Shown here piece after piece: positions 49,815 through 61,600 of a DNA stretch of 64,000 nt (position 1 is the first letter of the stretch; each line of letters begins with the position of its first letter). Source of the stretch: Asaia astilbis JCM 15831 (GTDB lineage: Bacteria > Pseudomonadota > Alphaproteobacteria > Acetobacterales > Acetobacteraceae). The stretch spans positions 62,001 through 126,000 of the forward strand of contig NZ_BAJT01000003.1 in the NCBI RefSeq assembly GCF_000613845.1, in the 5' to 3' direction. Made by a program: the position numbers and the translations under genes. Below the pieces are notes generated by a model that had not been told where the DNA came from, did no database searches, and saw only the letters and a program-made list of their open reading frames with translations.

Positions 49815-52165
49815 GTGAAATGGGTTCGCCCTTCTTACCCCGTATCCTTGCTGGCTGGCATGACGCTCGCCTGCACCGTTGCTCACGCCCAATCGACGCA
49901 GAAAGACACGGATAGCGTTCCTCCCAAGAAACCGAAGGAGGCCGTGCGTCGCGCCGATACGAAGACGAAAGCAGACAAGCCCAAGGCAGAGTCAGTCGAC
50001 GGCAATACCGAGAACTTCGTAGTGCATGGCTCGGTCATGAACATTCTGCACGAGCCGATCGGTATTGGTCGTATGCCGGATGACATCATGCACACCCCTC
50101 AGACTGTGAATGCCGTGCCACAGGTTCTGATGCAGCAGCAGAACGTGAAGTCGCTGGACGAGGCGCTTCGTAACGTGCCCGGGATTACGGCATCGGTCGG
50201 GGAAGGTGAGGGGGGCATGGCAGGCGATCAGTTTTTGATTCGTGGCTTTGCCGCTCAGAACGACATCTACGAAAACGGGCTTCGTGATTTTGGTGTCTAT
50301 ACGCGCGACAGTTTCGATTACGACCATATCTCGGTTATCAAAGGCCCGTCTTCCGAGGTTTTCGGTAACGGAACCACGGGAGGCGCGATTAATATTACGA
50401 CGAAAGTCGCTCACCTCGGCGATAGTTATAACGCCCAGTTTCTGGTGGGTCCGGTGAGTATTACCGTGGCACTCTGGATGTGAACAAGCAGATCGGTGAG
50501 TCCACCGCCGTGCGTATTACCGGCATGGGTAATGAGAATAATGTCGTCGGCCGCGATGATATCTATTCCCATCGGTGGGGGCTGGCACCCTCCATCGGCG
50601 TCGGACTGGGAAAGAAGACCAGCTTCACGCTTGAGTATTTCCATCAATCTGACAACCGCATTCCCGATTACGGCGTGCCGGTCATTACCAAACCGGGCAC
50701 CACGATCGGTCGACCGGCGACGGAATATGGGCTCAATCGGCATAGCTGGTATGGCACAAATTATGATCAGGACGTGTCGAACGTGAATATGCTCACGGCG
50801 CGCCTCAGCTCGGAAATCAGCAAGCATCTGACGATATCGGACGACCTGCGCGGCGGTCTTTACGATCGTTATTTCTCGTCGTCTCAGCCTGGCTGCGATG
50901 CGACCTGCACGAAGCTGTTTTTCACAAACCCTTCTCAGGCGCAGATCAATCGACGCGGTCATCTCGGGGGGCCGGAACCCTATCAGCAGAATGACTGGTC
51001 GGTGCAGAATGTCTTCTCTGCGCGTGCCAATTTCAAAACCGGGTCGATCCGTCATCAGATCATTGCTGGTTGGGATGTCGAGCATATTTATGATCGCCGG
51101 ACGAATTATGCCTACAATTTCAACGGGCAGAATGGCACGCGTACTGACACCACCAGCATGATCGACCCGTCTCATGTTCAGCCCGGATTATTACTTGGTG
51201 GGCTTGGCCAGTATCAGGGTAATCTGGTCAATCTCTCGGGCGGGGCCGGTCGTAAGCTGTACAAAACCGGCGATGCGACAGATGTCGGTGCTTTTCTGTC
51301 AGAGCAGATGTGGCTGGCACCCTGGTTTTCGATCCGTGGTGGGTTTCGCTGGGATCACTGGAACAGCCATTACGCCGCGACCGAAGGGTCGACACTTGCG
51401 GATACACGTCTGTCGCAGCAGCAGAATACGCTCAATCCGACGGTCAGCCTGATGTACACGCCCAGCGACGACACGATGGTCTATTTTAATTGGGCGAGAT
51501 CGACCACACCGCTTGGCCTCTACGTGACAAACAGCGCTGAGCCGTTGAAAACCTCAACCGAGGGTTTCAGGCCTGAGCGGGCGAGCCTCTACGAAATCGG
51601 GATCAAGCAACAGTTTCTGCATGGACGCCTAGGGGCAACGGCATCGCTTTTCCGTCTGGAAAAAGGCAATGCGATCATGACCGATCCCTCGACCGGAAGC
51701 GTCTCCTCATCGGGGGACACGCAGCGCAATCAAGGCGTCGAATTGAGCCTCTCCGGGCAGATCACCCGTAATTGGAGCCTGATCGGCACTTATGCTTATT
51801 ACGATGCGACGACGACCGGCTCTCTGACGGCCGCTGATATCGGCAAGCGGATCCAGTTCGCGCCAAAAAACATGGCGACCATCTGGAGCACGTATACAAT
51901 CGCGCCTGACAAGCCCTGGAATCTGAGTTTTGGCGGTGGACTGACTTGGCGTGACGCCGTCTGGCTGGATGCTGCCAATACAGCCAAGGTGCCCCACACC
52001 ACGGAGTGGGACGCGATGGTCTCACACATGATTGGACATCGCTGGCGTCTGGCCCTCAACGGTTACAACCTCGCCAATCGACTGAATTATTCGAACATGT
52101 TCAGCGATCGTGCGACGCCGTCAGTAGGACGGACATTTCTGGGAAGTCTGTCTTTTACATATTGA
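49815..52165 (+). CDS. TonB-dependent siderophore receptor (Fiu-like), frameshift
   Basis: Outer-membrane catecholate-type siderophore receptor. I favour the GTG at 49815 (KWVRPSYPVSLLAG) because it gives a compact signal peptide ending VAHAQ; TTG at 49779 is an alternative. A basic, Lys-rich linker precedes the plug (MHTPQTVNAVPQVLMQQQ, SLDEALRNVPGITASVGEG, QFLIRGFAAQNDIYENGLRD). The frame breaks at about 50450: adding T gives LVGSGEYYRGTLDVNKQIG. The barrel continues to GRTFLGSLSFTY with a C-terminal aromatic. Repaired length is about 784 residues. Same strand as the Sel1 gene, 171 bp after it. Confidence 0.9.
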
Positions 52166-53071
52166 TCCCGCGTTTTAGAGAAGATTTCGAGGTCATTTCG
52201 ACGTGACGACGCTCCGGCTTGATTGGCCGGAGCATTTTTTTTAAGCCATATTTTATGGGTTTGAGTGTCAGAAGCGGCTGGAAGGCATTCATCGTCTCAA
52301 AGCTGCAAAATACAGGCGGCGGAATAAGGAGTGTTCCGAGTTTTTCGGCGTTCTGACGACGCCACTGATGAACCTCCATGCGGAGCACGTCTTTCTGCGA
52401 TCTTGGAATATGACGATAGCGATAGCCATAAGTCGCATGGAACATGAATGTCATGAGATCATCCGGACGAAACGAAATGGCTTCAGCCAGTTGCCGTCGC
52501 AGATCATAAAGTGCGGTCGCCATTGCCGCATTGGCCGGACGTAACGGGACCCCGACCAGAGGCGCATGAAACCGATCGGCATCGATCTCCATCTCTATTT
52601 TTTCCGGAATATCGAACCGTCTCGCAGCCAGCCGATCTCGGATGAGCAGGCTGTATCGGGTATCGATGTCGTCTCCGGAATGCCTGTAGGCCAGTTTTTC
52701 TTTGCTTTTTGCTCGGCATCGACCCCGCCCAGAAGAGTCATATGGTAGCTGGAAGGCGAGGTGAGAGCGATGAAACTGGACCAGTCCCGCTGGATCAGAT
52801 CGTGTAATTCGAGCATCGCGCGTGCGAGCGGATCAGCCTCGCCGAACGGGCAGATGATGGTGTTCCCGGGCCAAAAAAGAGGCGTGCCGGTTGCATCGAA
52901 TTTCCCCTGACGGTCGCCTCCCTGAGGTCTTGTTGCTGAAGCGCAGAATGGTTGATCTGTTCCAGGGTGAGGGAGTGGACTGGCACCCCCCGCAAGGATT
53001 GCCCCTAGACCGAGCAGAACGGAGCGGCGTCGTGGCAAACGAAGTTCAGAGGAAAAAGAAGGACAACACAT
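52155..53071 (-). CDS. Tat-exported DUF1868 protein (2H-phosphoesterase-like), frameshift
   Basis: About 305 residues when repaired. N-terminus PRRRSVLLGLGAILAGGA is a twin-arginine signal. The mature domain begins GKFDATGTPLFWPGNTIICPF and has SSYHMTLLGGVD, where the His and following Thr recall the H-x-T motif of 2H phosphoesterases. A second partner motif after the break (FHATYGYRY) may hold the other His. The frame breaks at about 52634; one added base gives EIRLAARRFDIPEKIEMEID. Its stop codon overlaps the end of the siderophore receptor by about 11 bp (convergent). Function is unknown. Location near two iron receptors suggests, but does not prove, an iron link. Confidence 0.75.
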
Positions 53072-53573
53072 ATAACAGGTCTCGCCTATGCGCCGCGGAA
53101 AGGGCGATCCTCTCTCGGTGAAGAGCCTCTATATCATGTCAAACCATGAGTATTTTATATCTAAATATGAATATATTTCCATGATGATAATGAACCCTAT
53201 CCAGATGCTTCTAGAGAAGGGGTAAAACAATGCAGAACTGATAAGTGATTTGTGGACGTTTATAAATAAAAAATAAAATCATATAATATAATACCTAAAA
53301 AACAATAAGACAAAGACAAATAAATATCCTATATTTTTCTTTACAAGAATATTACAAAAAATATATTTAAGTATAGCTAATTTATTTTTTCTATTTCAAG
53401 GGTCCATCAATCACAATATTGTCAATAAGGCATCGCCGTTATTGAGGTAACAGGGAACTGTACCCATAAAATTCTAGATTATCCGAATTTGACTGTCGGA
53501 TGGCTGCACATTGATTTCCTTTCGATCACGCTTGGTCGGATAGTTCTTTTTTTGCAAACAAGGAAGCGAAGAC
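53072..53573. other. 502-bp AT-rich intergenic region upstream of the Hint protein
   Basis: From about 53140 to 53420 the sequence becomes very AT-rich, in sharp contrast to the high-GC window (runs such as TATATCTAAATATG and AAAAAATATATTT). No gene is seen. Such DNA upstream of a large surface-protein gene is typical of regions silenced by H-NS/Ros-like proteins and of recent acquisition. The promoter of the 53574 gene should be here. Confidence 0.6.
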
Positions 53574-56500
53574 ATGACCCGCAACGACTCCCGCCCTGCA
53601 CAAACTGTCGTTGTTGATAGCGGTGTCGTGACGCCCGATGCGAGAAACGAAGCCGAACAGACAGAGCAAGACGCTCCCGGAAGTAATTCACGTCATTCTT
53701 CGGAAAAGAAACCAGGTTCCAAGCAGTCGTCTGCTGATAAACGGGGTCCAAATAGCGAAAACATAAGCAACACCGAACTGTTTCGTTCGATCGGAGCTGT
53801 CCCTAGCCGCGACGGTGCGATCATTGCGAATGACTTTTCCTTAAGTGGCGATGGCAATGTCGTCTCGAGTGGTAGCACGATAATTGTCTCCTCTGCCGTT
53901 GCTTCAGGTATCACGGTGCAAAACGGTGGGAGCGCTCTCGTGCAGGCAGGAGGGGCGGCGATCAATTTCGTGGCCTCGGGTTCTCAGGCACTCGTTGCGA
54001 CCTACGGCAGTGGCCTCTCAGCTGCCGTTACGTCAAGCCTTTCTCTTCTCGATGGCGCCAGGCAAGATGTCGGCGCTCTTCGTGAGGACGACGGTATCGT
54101 TTTCCGGGGTTCGGCGATGGCAGATAGAACCCATATTGGTCTCAATGCGTCTCAGTGGGTCGGTTCTGGTGGAACGGTTCTCGGGAGCGTTGTCTCTTCT
54201 GGTGGAACACTCCTTCTGAGTGCTGGCGGAACAGGGGAGAACGCCGTTGTCCTGACGGATGGTCGAGTTGAGGTTGCTGCAGGAGCGATCCTCAATGGCG
54301 CCACGGTTTCGGGCACGAGTGCCTACGTCGCGACTTATGGCAGCGGCAGTGTCTACGCAGTGACAAGCGATGTGGTTCTGCAGGATGATGCCCGGCAGGA
54401 CGTGGGGGCCTTGTTTCCCGACAAAACTGCCACCGGACCAGCCAATGCTTATCGTACCCAGATCGGGAACGGAACCTATCAGTGGGTGGCCTCAGGTGGC
54501 ACCGCCACTCAGAGCCTTGTGTCGAGCGGCGGTACTCTAGAGGTCAAGGGAGATGGCTACAGTAGAGATGCGAGCGTGGGCTTGGGCGGAACTGCAGTTG
54601 TCGAAGAAGGCGGAACCGTCACGAACACAAGCGTCACCAGTGGTGGGACGTTGGGAATCTGGAACGGCGGTGTTGGGGTAAACGATACGATTGCGGCAGG
54701 AGGCGTCGGCATCGTCCATAGTGGCGGTACGGAAATTTTATCAGGGGGAAGTGCGTCTCGCATCACTGTAGAAGGTGGCGGAAATGCGTATGTGCAGGCA
54801 GGAGGCACAGCGCTCGATTTCGTTGCTTCGGGCTCTCAGGCATATGTAGCGACGTATGGGAGCGGTGTCTCCGCTGCTGTCACATCGAACCTTACCCTTC
54901 TTGACGGTGCCAGGCAGGATGTGGGCGCTTTGTTTGGAGATAAGGGGATTGCGTCTCGTGGTCCGGCGATCACGCATGACACGCATGTCGGTACGAATGC
55001 GTATCAATGGGTCGGTTCTGGTGGAACGGTTCTCGGGAGCGTTGTCTCTTCTGGTGGAACACTCCTTCTGAGTGCTGGCGGAACAGGGGAGAACGCCGTC
55101 GTCCTGACGGACGGTCGAGTTGAGGTTGCTGCAGGAGCAACCCTCAATGGCGCCATGGTTTCGGGCACGAGTGCCTACGTCGCGACTTATGGCAGCGGCA
55201 GTGTCTACGCAGTGACAAGCGATGTGGTTCTACAGGATGGTGCCCGGCAGGATGTAGGGGCCCTGTTTCCCAACAAGACCGCCACCGGACCAGCCCACGC
55301 GTATCGAACCCAGATCGGGAAAGGAACCTATCAGTGGGTGGCCTCAGGTGGCACTGCCACTCAGAGCCTTGTGTCGGACGGTGGCCGGCTCCTCGTTTCG
55401 GCGGTACGGCAGTTGTAGCCGATGGCGGTGTTCTGAAGAACACGATCGTCTCAAGCGGCGGTACACTTGAAATCTGGAACGGAGGCGTAGGGTTAAACGG
55501 CACGATTGCGGAGGGAGGCATTGGTGTCGTCAGTTCGGGAGGGACGGAACTCGTCTCTGACGGCAGCGCTTCAGGTCTGGTTCTCCAGACAGGAGCGCTT
55601 GCGCTGGTACAGGCTGGTGGCACCGCCATGGACTTCACTGCTTCTGGTGCGGTTCGTATTGCGACTTACGGAAGTGGGAATGTTTCTGCCGTAACGTCAA
55701 ATCTGCGTTTGACAGCTGGCGCATGGCAAGACGTCGGTGTGGAATGGGACACGAAATCGTATGGGCCAGCTTTGGCCAACGATACCCGTATCGATGCGGG
55801 CTCCTATCAGCTTGTCGTCTCTTCCGGTATAGCGTCTCGAAGTGTGGCGTCTGCAGGTGGAACGATCCGCATCGACTCTGGTGGGCTCGGTCGCGAGGCT
55901 CATGTTCTTACAGGCGGTATTGCCGTCGTTTCCGGAGGCGGAGTAGTTGAAGGCGGCGTAATCGACGCGGGGGGGACACTTCGCGGCCTTTCTGGAGCGC
56001 TTTTGCGCGGAAATGTCGTTGGAAGCGGTGTGGTTTCCGGCGGAACCATCGATGCGCAAGGAAAGCTGGAAATTAGCTCGGGGGGGAGTGTTCAGGCTCC
56101 GGTGATTGCTTCCGGCGGATCGTTGCAGGTCGATCAGGGCGGGAAGCTCTTGGGGGTGGCGAATATTAGCCGGGTGGTGCGGCAACACTGGATTGTGGCG
56201 CTGGCGGTACCGTCAATCTGGGCGGAAATGGGTTCAGCCGGTTGACGCTCACGGGGACGACAAGTCCAACGTCGATCATTTCCGGGTTTAACGGCAACAA
56301 CCCGGGTTCCTCCGATCAGATCATTCTGCGCGATATCCCAAAATCGGATATTCTTGGAGTGTCATATCCGGGACCAGATCTTGTTGAATTTACGCTCAAA
56401 GGAAATCGAAAACTGACCCTCAACGTTCCGGGTGTGCAAAAATTTGGTTTCGACCTAGCTGACGGGGCCGGAAACTCGACCATTTTCTCGGTCTGTTTTC

Positions 56501-57480
56501 TTGAGGGTACACTCATCAGAACCCCGCGAGGCGAGCAGGCTATCGAGACGCTTAACGTTGGCGATTCGGTTTTCGTCTATCATCGGGGACAAGAAGAAAT
56601 ACAACGTGTCGGTTGGATCGGACATCGTCAAATTGATGAAGAGATGACCTCCACTTTCGGCCCGACGCAGTATCCCGTGCGTATCAAAGCACATGCCTTT
56701 GCGGAAAACGTTCCTTATAAGGACCTTCTGGTCACCCCTGAACATTGCCTGTTCATCGACGGTGCTCTGGTACCTGCCCGAATGATCGTCAATAACAAAA
56801 CGATTTATCATGATCAGAAATTAAAGACGTATCAGTATTTCCATATCGAGACAAACACTCACTCTGTTGTCTCAGCAGATGGGATGCTCTGTGAGAGCTA
56901 TCTTGATACAGGGAACCGGGATGGACTCACGACCCGCAACGCGGATGCACCCCTGACATCCGTCAATGAGACGGACGTCGCCGAGAGGAAGATGGCAGCC
57001 AGGCTTGAGGTTTTACGGTCCTTTGTTGAACCAATCTGGCGGAGATTAGCGCAGCGAGCTGGCATCGAACCGACGTCGAAAACACATCATAACCCGGAGC
57101 CTGTCGTGCATTTATGCACCGAAGCGGGGGAGCGTATTCTACCGACCCGGATTAGTGATGCGCGTTATGTTTTCACAGTGCCTGGCGATGCCGAGATTGT
57201 CTATCTTTGCTCGCAATCGGCAAAGCCCAGTGAGCAGATTGGTCCTTTTGTGGATGATCGACGAGAGTTGGGTGTTCTTGTGGGAGATGTGAATTTATTC
57301 AGTCCTCAAGGGTCCACTGCCATCGATGTACGTTATTTCCTCAAGCATGCTCGTGGTTGGCATGCCGTGAAGCCAGAACAGCGTCGCTGGACCAATGGCC
57401 GCGGCGTGTTGCCAATCGGAGCGTCGAGCGGAAGCCGGGTTTTATCTGTCCAAATTCTGGCAGCAGGATCGCACCCATAA
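53574..57480 (+). CDS. large beta-repeat protein with C-terminal Hint domain (copy 1), two frameshifts
   Basis: About 1300 residues. ATG at 53574 with AAGGAAG upstream. The N-terminal 80 residues are charged and likely disordered, with no signal peptide. Repeats follow (about 80-830) of AIDA-like Gly-Gly beta-helix type, marked by recurring boxes ARQDVGAL or AWQDVG at 54063, 54396, 54915, 55248 and 55727. The linker ISGFNGNNPGSSDQIILRDI leads to the Hint domain, starting at Cys (codon 56494-56496) in CFLEGTLIRTPRG, with TPEHCLF as its TxxH-type block. A conserved tail with VDDRRELGVLVGDV ends the protein. Breaks: 55390-55405, where about 37 bases are missing against repeat 1, and 56170, where one C restores NISPGGAATLD. 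No C-terminal autotransporter barrel. Confidence 0.82.
54156..54524 (+). repeat. 369-bp direct repeat, copy A
   Basis: Nearly identical to 55008-55376 (copies 852 bp apart, 284 codons). Codes for the block from WVGSGGTVLGSVVSSGG to TATQSLVS. The first ~90 bases are identical apart from single changes. This is part of a longer 284-residue tandem unit whose first half has diverged more. Confidence 0.92.
55008..55376 (+). repeat. 369-bp direct repeat, copy B
   Basis: Second copy of the repeat at 54156-54524. Right after it, where copy A continues for 60 bases to GGCGGAACTGCAG, this copy has only 23 bases, a 37-base loss that also breaks the frame. This could be a true deletion between short GGCGG repeats or an assembly error. 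Confidence 0.92.
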
Positions 57481-57563
57481 ATGATAAGAACCTGATGGAA
57501 TTACGTTTTCTGTTTTTACAGGGACGAAATTTCAAGCTCTGAACAGGGTTGTCTCTCTCCGCC

Positions 57564-58490
57564 TCAGGCTTCAGAGCTTTTGGGGATCGCGGCTCTTTCC
57601 TTTGCCTGCTCGCGAACCTGTTGCAGCAGGGCCGTCAGAGCAGGCGATTTCTGATGACGTGAGGAGTAATAGAGAAAATAGGGCTCGAAGCTGTATCGGT
57701 GCTCGGCGAGCACTTCGATCAGCGTCCCATCTTTGAAATGCGGTGCGTAAAAAGCAACAGGCAACCAACAAAGCCCCATGCCTTCAAGACAGGCTTTTCG
57801 GGCCTGGAAGATGCTTGAAAAGACGAGGCTCTGTTTGGGCTTGCACATCAATTCTGCTGAATCGAGCATGAACCGCCAATTAAAGATTTCGCCATTTGTT
57901 GGCAGGCGCATGCAGATCGATTTGAAAGAAGCAACGTCATGAGGAGAGGTGGGAACGCCAAAGCGGCTCAGAAAATCCGGGCTCGCCGCCAGAGTCATGG
58001 TATTTTCGCAGCCAACCTCGATCCCGATCATATCCTTGGAAACAAGCTTGCCGCGGCGGATCCCGACATCGCTATTGTCACGTGCCAGATCAACGCGTGC
58101 GTAGTCGCTGATGGCTTCGACCCTTATTTCCGGATGTCGTTGCGTCAAGCGGGTAATGAGAGGCCATAGGACCGTCTCGATCGCGAAATCGTCGGCCGTA
58201 ACCCTTAGCGTTCCACGAATTTCTCCTTGATCGTCATGCATTTTGCTCAGACCGTGCGCGATCCGCTCGAGTGCGGGCTCGAGTTCGTTGAGCAAGGTCG
58301 AGCCGGACTCAGTGAGAGAGAGACTGCGTGTCGTTCTGTGGAAAAGTCTGATTCCCAGGCGCTTCTCCAGGCCGCGAATGGTCTGGCTCAATGCAGATTG
58401 AGAGACATTCATTGCAGCGGCCGCACGTGTAAAATTGCCTTCCTTCGCGACGACGGCAAAGGCGTTGAGATCCGGCAGAGATTCTTTCAT
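57564..58490 (-). CDS. LysR-family transcriptional regulator
   Basis: 308 residues from the ATG ending at 58490, chosen because AAGGGAG lies just upstream; an ATG at 58508 has none. N-terminal winged helix-turn-helix: LNAFAVVAKEGNFTRAAAAMNVSQSALSQTIRGLEKRLG (quoted as FTRAAAAMNVSQSALSQTIR), then RLFHRTTRSLSLTESG. The C-terminal effector domain is of the DsdA/AlsR-like LysR group (GTLRVTADDFAIETVLWPL, VGIRRGKLVSKDMIGIE). It lies between two Hint-domain genes, convergent with copy 1 and downstream of copy 2. A 19-bp palindrome lies 112 bases upstream of its start. LysR regulators often act on the divergent neighbour; none is divergent here, so the target is unclear. Confidence 0.93.
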   Translation of the reverse strand: MKESLPDLNAFAVVAKEGNFTRAAAAMNVSQSALSQTIRGLEKRLGIRLFHRTTRSLSLTESGSTLLNELEPALERIAHGLSKMHDDQGEIRGTLRVTADDFAIETVLWPLITRLTQRHPEIRVEAISDYARVDLARDNSDVGIRRGKLVSKDMIGIEVGCENTMTLAASPDFLSRFGVPTSPHDVASFKSICMRLPTNGEIFNWRFMLDSAELMCKPKQSLVFSSIFQARKACLEGMGLCWLPVAFYAPHFKDGTLIEVLAEHRYSFEPYFLYYSSRHQKSPALTALLQQVREQAKERAAIPKSSEA

Positions 58491-58601
58491 GGCACTCCCT
58501 TGCTGCATCTGTCGGTGCCGAAGAGGCTTTCTCCGTTACGAGGGAAAGCAGTAATTTTTTGGCAAAATGCATAGTTAAAAAATCACGTGGGCGATTGCTC
58601 G

Positions 58602-58620
58602 CTACCCACAACGTGGGTAG
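58602..58620. promoter_or_regulatory. 19-bp perfect palindrome upstream of the LysR gene
   Basis: CTACCCAC (58602-58609), AAC, GTGGGTAG (58613-58620): 8-bp arms with a 3-base spacer, in the gap between the lysR start and the end of Hint copy 2. It could be the operator of the regulator or a small transcript-end hairpin for copy 2. No T-run follows on either strand, which favours a protein-binding site. Confidence 0.5.
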
Positions 58621-58684
58621 AGAAGAGCGGATCAACCGTGAGCCGATATTTAATATTTTGGATAGGCGTACCGGTGCCCTGTTT

Positions 58685-61600
58685 TCAGGCCGCAATTTCT
58701 ATAGAGAGAATACGGCTTTCGTTCTGTAAATGAGATCCCAGAAAGATCGCGGCGTTACCACTCGTCCAGCGCAGAGAGCCAGGTTCAACCTGGTGCCAGC
58801 CGTGTCCCATTGCCTCGTCTGAACTCAGATCGATTTCGCGCGTGCTCTTCGAAGAATAGAGAGACACCTCCCCGACAAGCACACCGAGAGACCGCCTGTC
58901 ATCGACCAAGGGCCGATATCCCGGGACGGACAATGCACATCCGAAACAAGCCTTACGGACGAAACCTCTCCAGTAAGACAGAAAATATGTCTCTTGCCGG
59001 AGATACGCGAAGGGGTGAGGCGCCTTCCATCCTGAGTGACGAGATGAAGGTCATTTCTGGATTGTGAGGCTGTAGCAGAGATGTCCGCCAATCCTGCACG
59101 TTGAGCCAGGCGGTCCCAGATCTTTTTGACGAAAACCGCATCGACATTGAGTGGCGCGGCCATCGCTCCGTCCGGATGTGTTTCATGGTCCTGCAGCTGT
59201 TCCGATGCGGCTTCGAAAACGGTGCCTGGGTCGAAGGTCGAGCGGTTCCCTCGATCGAGATAGCTTTCGCTGAAAAGGCCATCGGATTGAAGCAGGGAAT
59301 GCGTTTCGGTCTCGATGTGATGGTAGGTGTAGGTCGTGAGAGTTCGGTCGTGCTGAACGGAGTGTCCGTTCACGAGCATGCGGGCAGGAACCAGGCAACC
59401 GTCGACGAAGAGACAATGCTCTGGCGTCACGAGCAGGTCTTTGAACGGTTGACCGGGCGCGAAAGCATGAGCCTTTATTCGAACCGGGTAAGATTCCAGC
59501 TCCCTATTCTCGTCCTTGCGTTGGATGACGGATTTTTGTCCTGTCCAGACAATTTTCTGGATACTTTCAACACCGTCATGGAAGACGAAGACGTCATCTC
59601 CGGCTTTGAGGTTCTCCACGGGCTGATCGCCAAAAGGCGTGGTAATTAAGGTGCCGCTCAGAAAGCAGACCTCGAAAATGGTCGAGCCATCAGGGGCTGA
59701 ATCAAGGGAGAAGCCATGTTTTTTCACCCCAGGGACCGTGAGGGTGATCGTTTCGCCGTTCCTGTAGAGTGAACGCGACGTGATCGACGTCGGGGTAATC
59801 CACTTTCATGATGTCCGCACGCGGTATATCGCGCAGAACGATCTGATCGGAGGCGTCCTTCCTGGCACCGTTGAACCCGGATATCACGAGTTTCGGATTG
59901 GTGCGCCCGGTTACGATAAGTCGAGCATAGCCATCCTGCGCGAGATCGACTGTTCCGCTGACGGAGGCATCGACAGTTGCATGCCCACCGACTTGCAAGA
60001 AGACACCGTTGGAGATCCTGCCTCCTGGATCGATGTGAATCGAGCCTCCCGAGGCGACGACGATCTGGGACGCGACACCGCCGCTGGTGATGTCAACGAC
60101 ACCCTGATCGATGATCGTTCCCCCTCCGATATAGCCCGCCACGTCGATATGGCCACCAAGGCGACCGCCAGCGGCTTTGACGACACCCAGATCTTCGACG
60201 ACGCCCCCAGACAGGGAGCCTCCAGGTTGGATTTCGACATTTCCCGCGCCAGCTACGGCGGCGTTCAGGGCGGTTCCGCCACTGATGACCATCATCAGCC
60301 CGCTTGAGCCAACTGATGTGTCTGCGGCTGTGCCGTTGCTATAAACGTACTGGCGGCCGCCTGTGTGAGTTTTGTACCCGTAGCGAACCCCAATGAACCT
60401 GTCCCGGTCTTGCCGTTATGGGCCACGTCCTGCCAACCGTTACCAGTGACAAGAGCATCGACCGATGTGGCGCCATCGCCTTCAACGCAAATATAGCCTC
60501 CGTTGGCAATCTGATTGAAACCGGTCCCGCCGCTTCCGATTGCGATAACCCCGGTATTGTCCTGGTTGTCGAAACCGTCACCGAACACCGTGACTCCTGA
60601 ACCACTGCCGAGCGTGACCGTTTCGGTGGCGTTTCGCTGCACCGTGGCGCTTCCGCCTGCTGCGGCGACCGTATTGTGGCTTGATCCCCATGACTCCACA
60701 TTCATGGACCCACCGGCAGAGACCTGTGTCTGATCTGCCTTGCCGTTCGCGAGGATATTCTGCGAGCCGCCCGAACTTACAATGGTCTGGATGGCCACGG
60801 CATCCTGATCGACAAATTGCTTGCCCGCATTGACAAGGGTGGTCCTGATGGCAGTCCCGCCACCATGTGCGTCCGTTCGGTTATTGAGCCCGACATCCTG
60901 CCAGCCTCCGGCCGTGACAATTGCGCCTTCAGAAAAAGCGTTCTGCCCTTGCACGGACAGATAGCCTCCCGAAATAACGGCGTCGGTGCTGGTTGCGCCA
61001 CCCTGGACAATCAGCGCACCTTCCCATTTTTCGTCTTTGCCATGAAAGCCTCGTCCCCAGGCTGTCGCGCCCGATGCCACACCACCGCTGAAAAGTGTTG
61101 AAGAAGCGCCCGAGGCGATTTGGGATTTATTGGCGGTGCCGCCAGAGTAGACGAACTGGTTTGTCCCCTCGGAGAGTTTCGTGCCGTAGGCGACGCCGTA
61201 GGAATGTGTGCTGGTTCGTCGATTATAAGCGACGTCCTGCCACCCATAATTCGTAATGACGGCGTCGATTGACGTCGCCCCATCGCCTTCGACCGCAAGG
61301 TAACCGCCCATGATATGTTCGTTGAAGGCTGTTCCACCGCTGCCGACTGACAGGAAGCCCGCACCATCCTGATTACCGAACCCGTTGCCCCAGACGGTTA
61401 CCCCCGAGCCGGTACCTGCGGTGACTGTTTCCGTCGCATTTCCCTCAATACGAGCGGTTCCTCCATTTTCCACGACAGTATTGTGGCTCGACGCCCAGTT
61501 ATGGACGGTCATCGACCTCCGGCTGCGACATAGCTGTGGTCTGCTTTTCCGCCGACCTGGACTTCCTGGGAGCCTCCCGAGCCAATAGTCGTGTGGGTGG

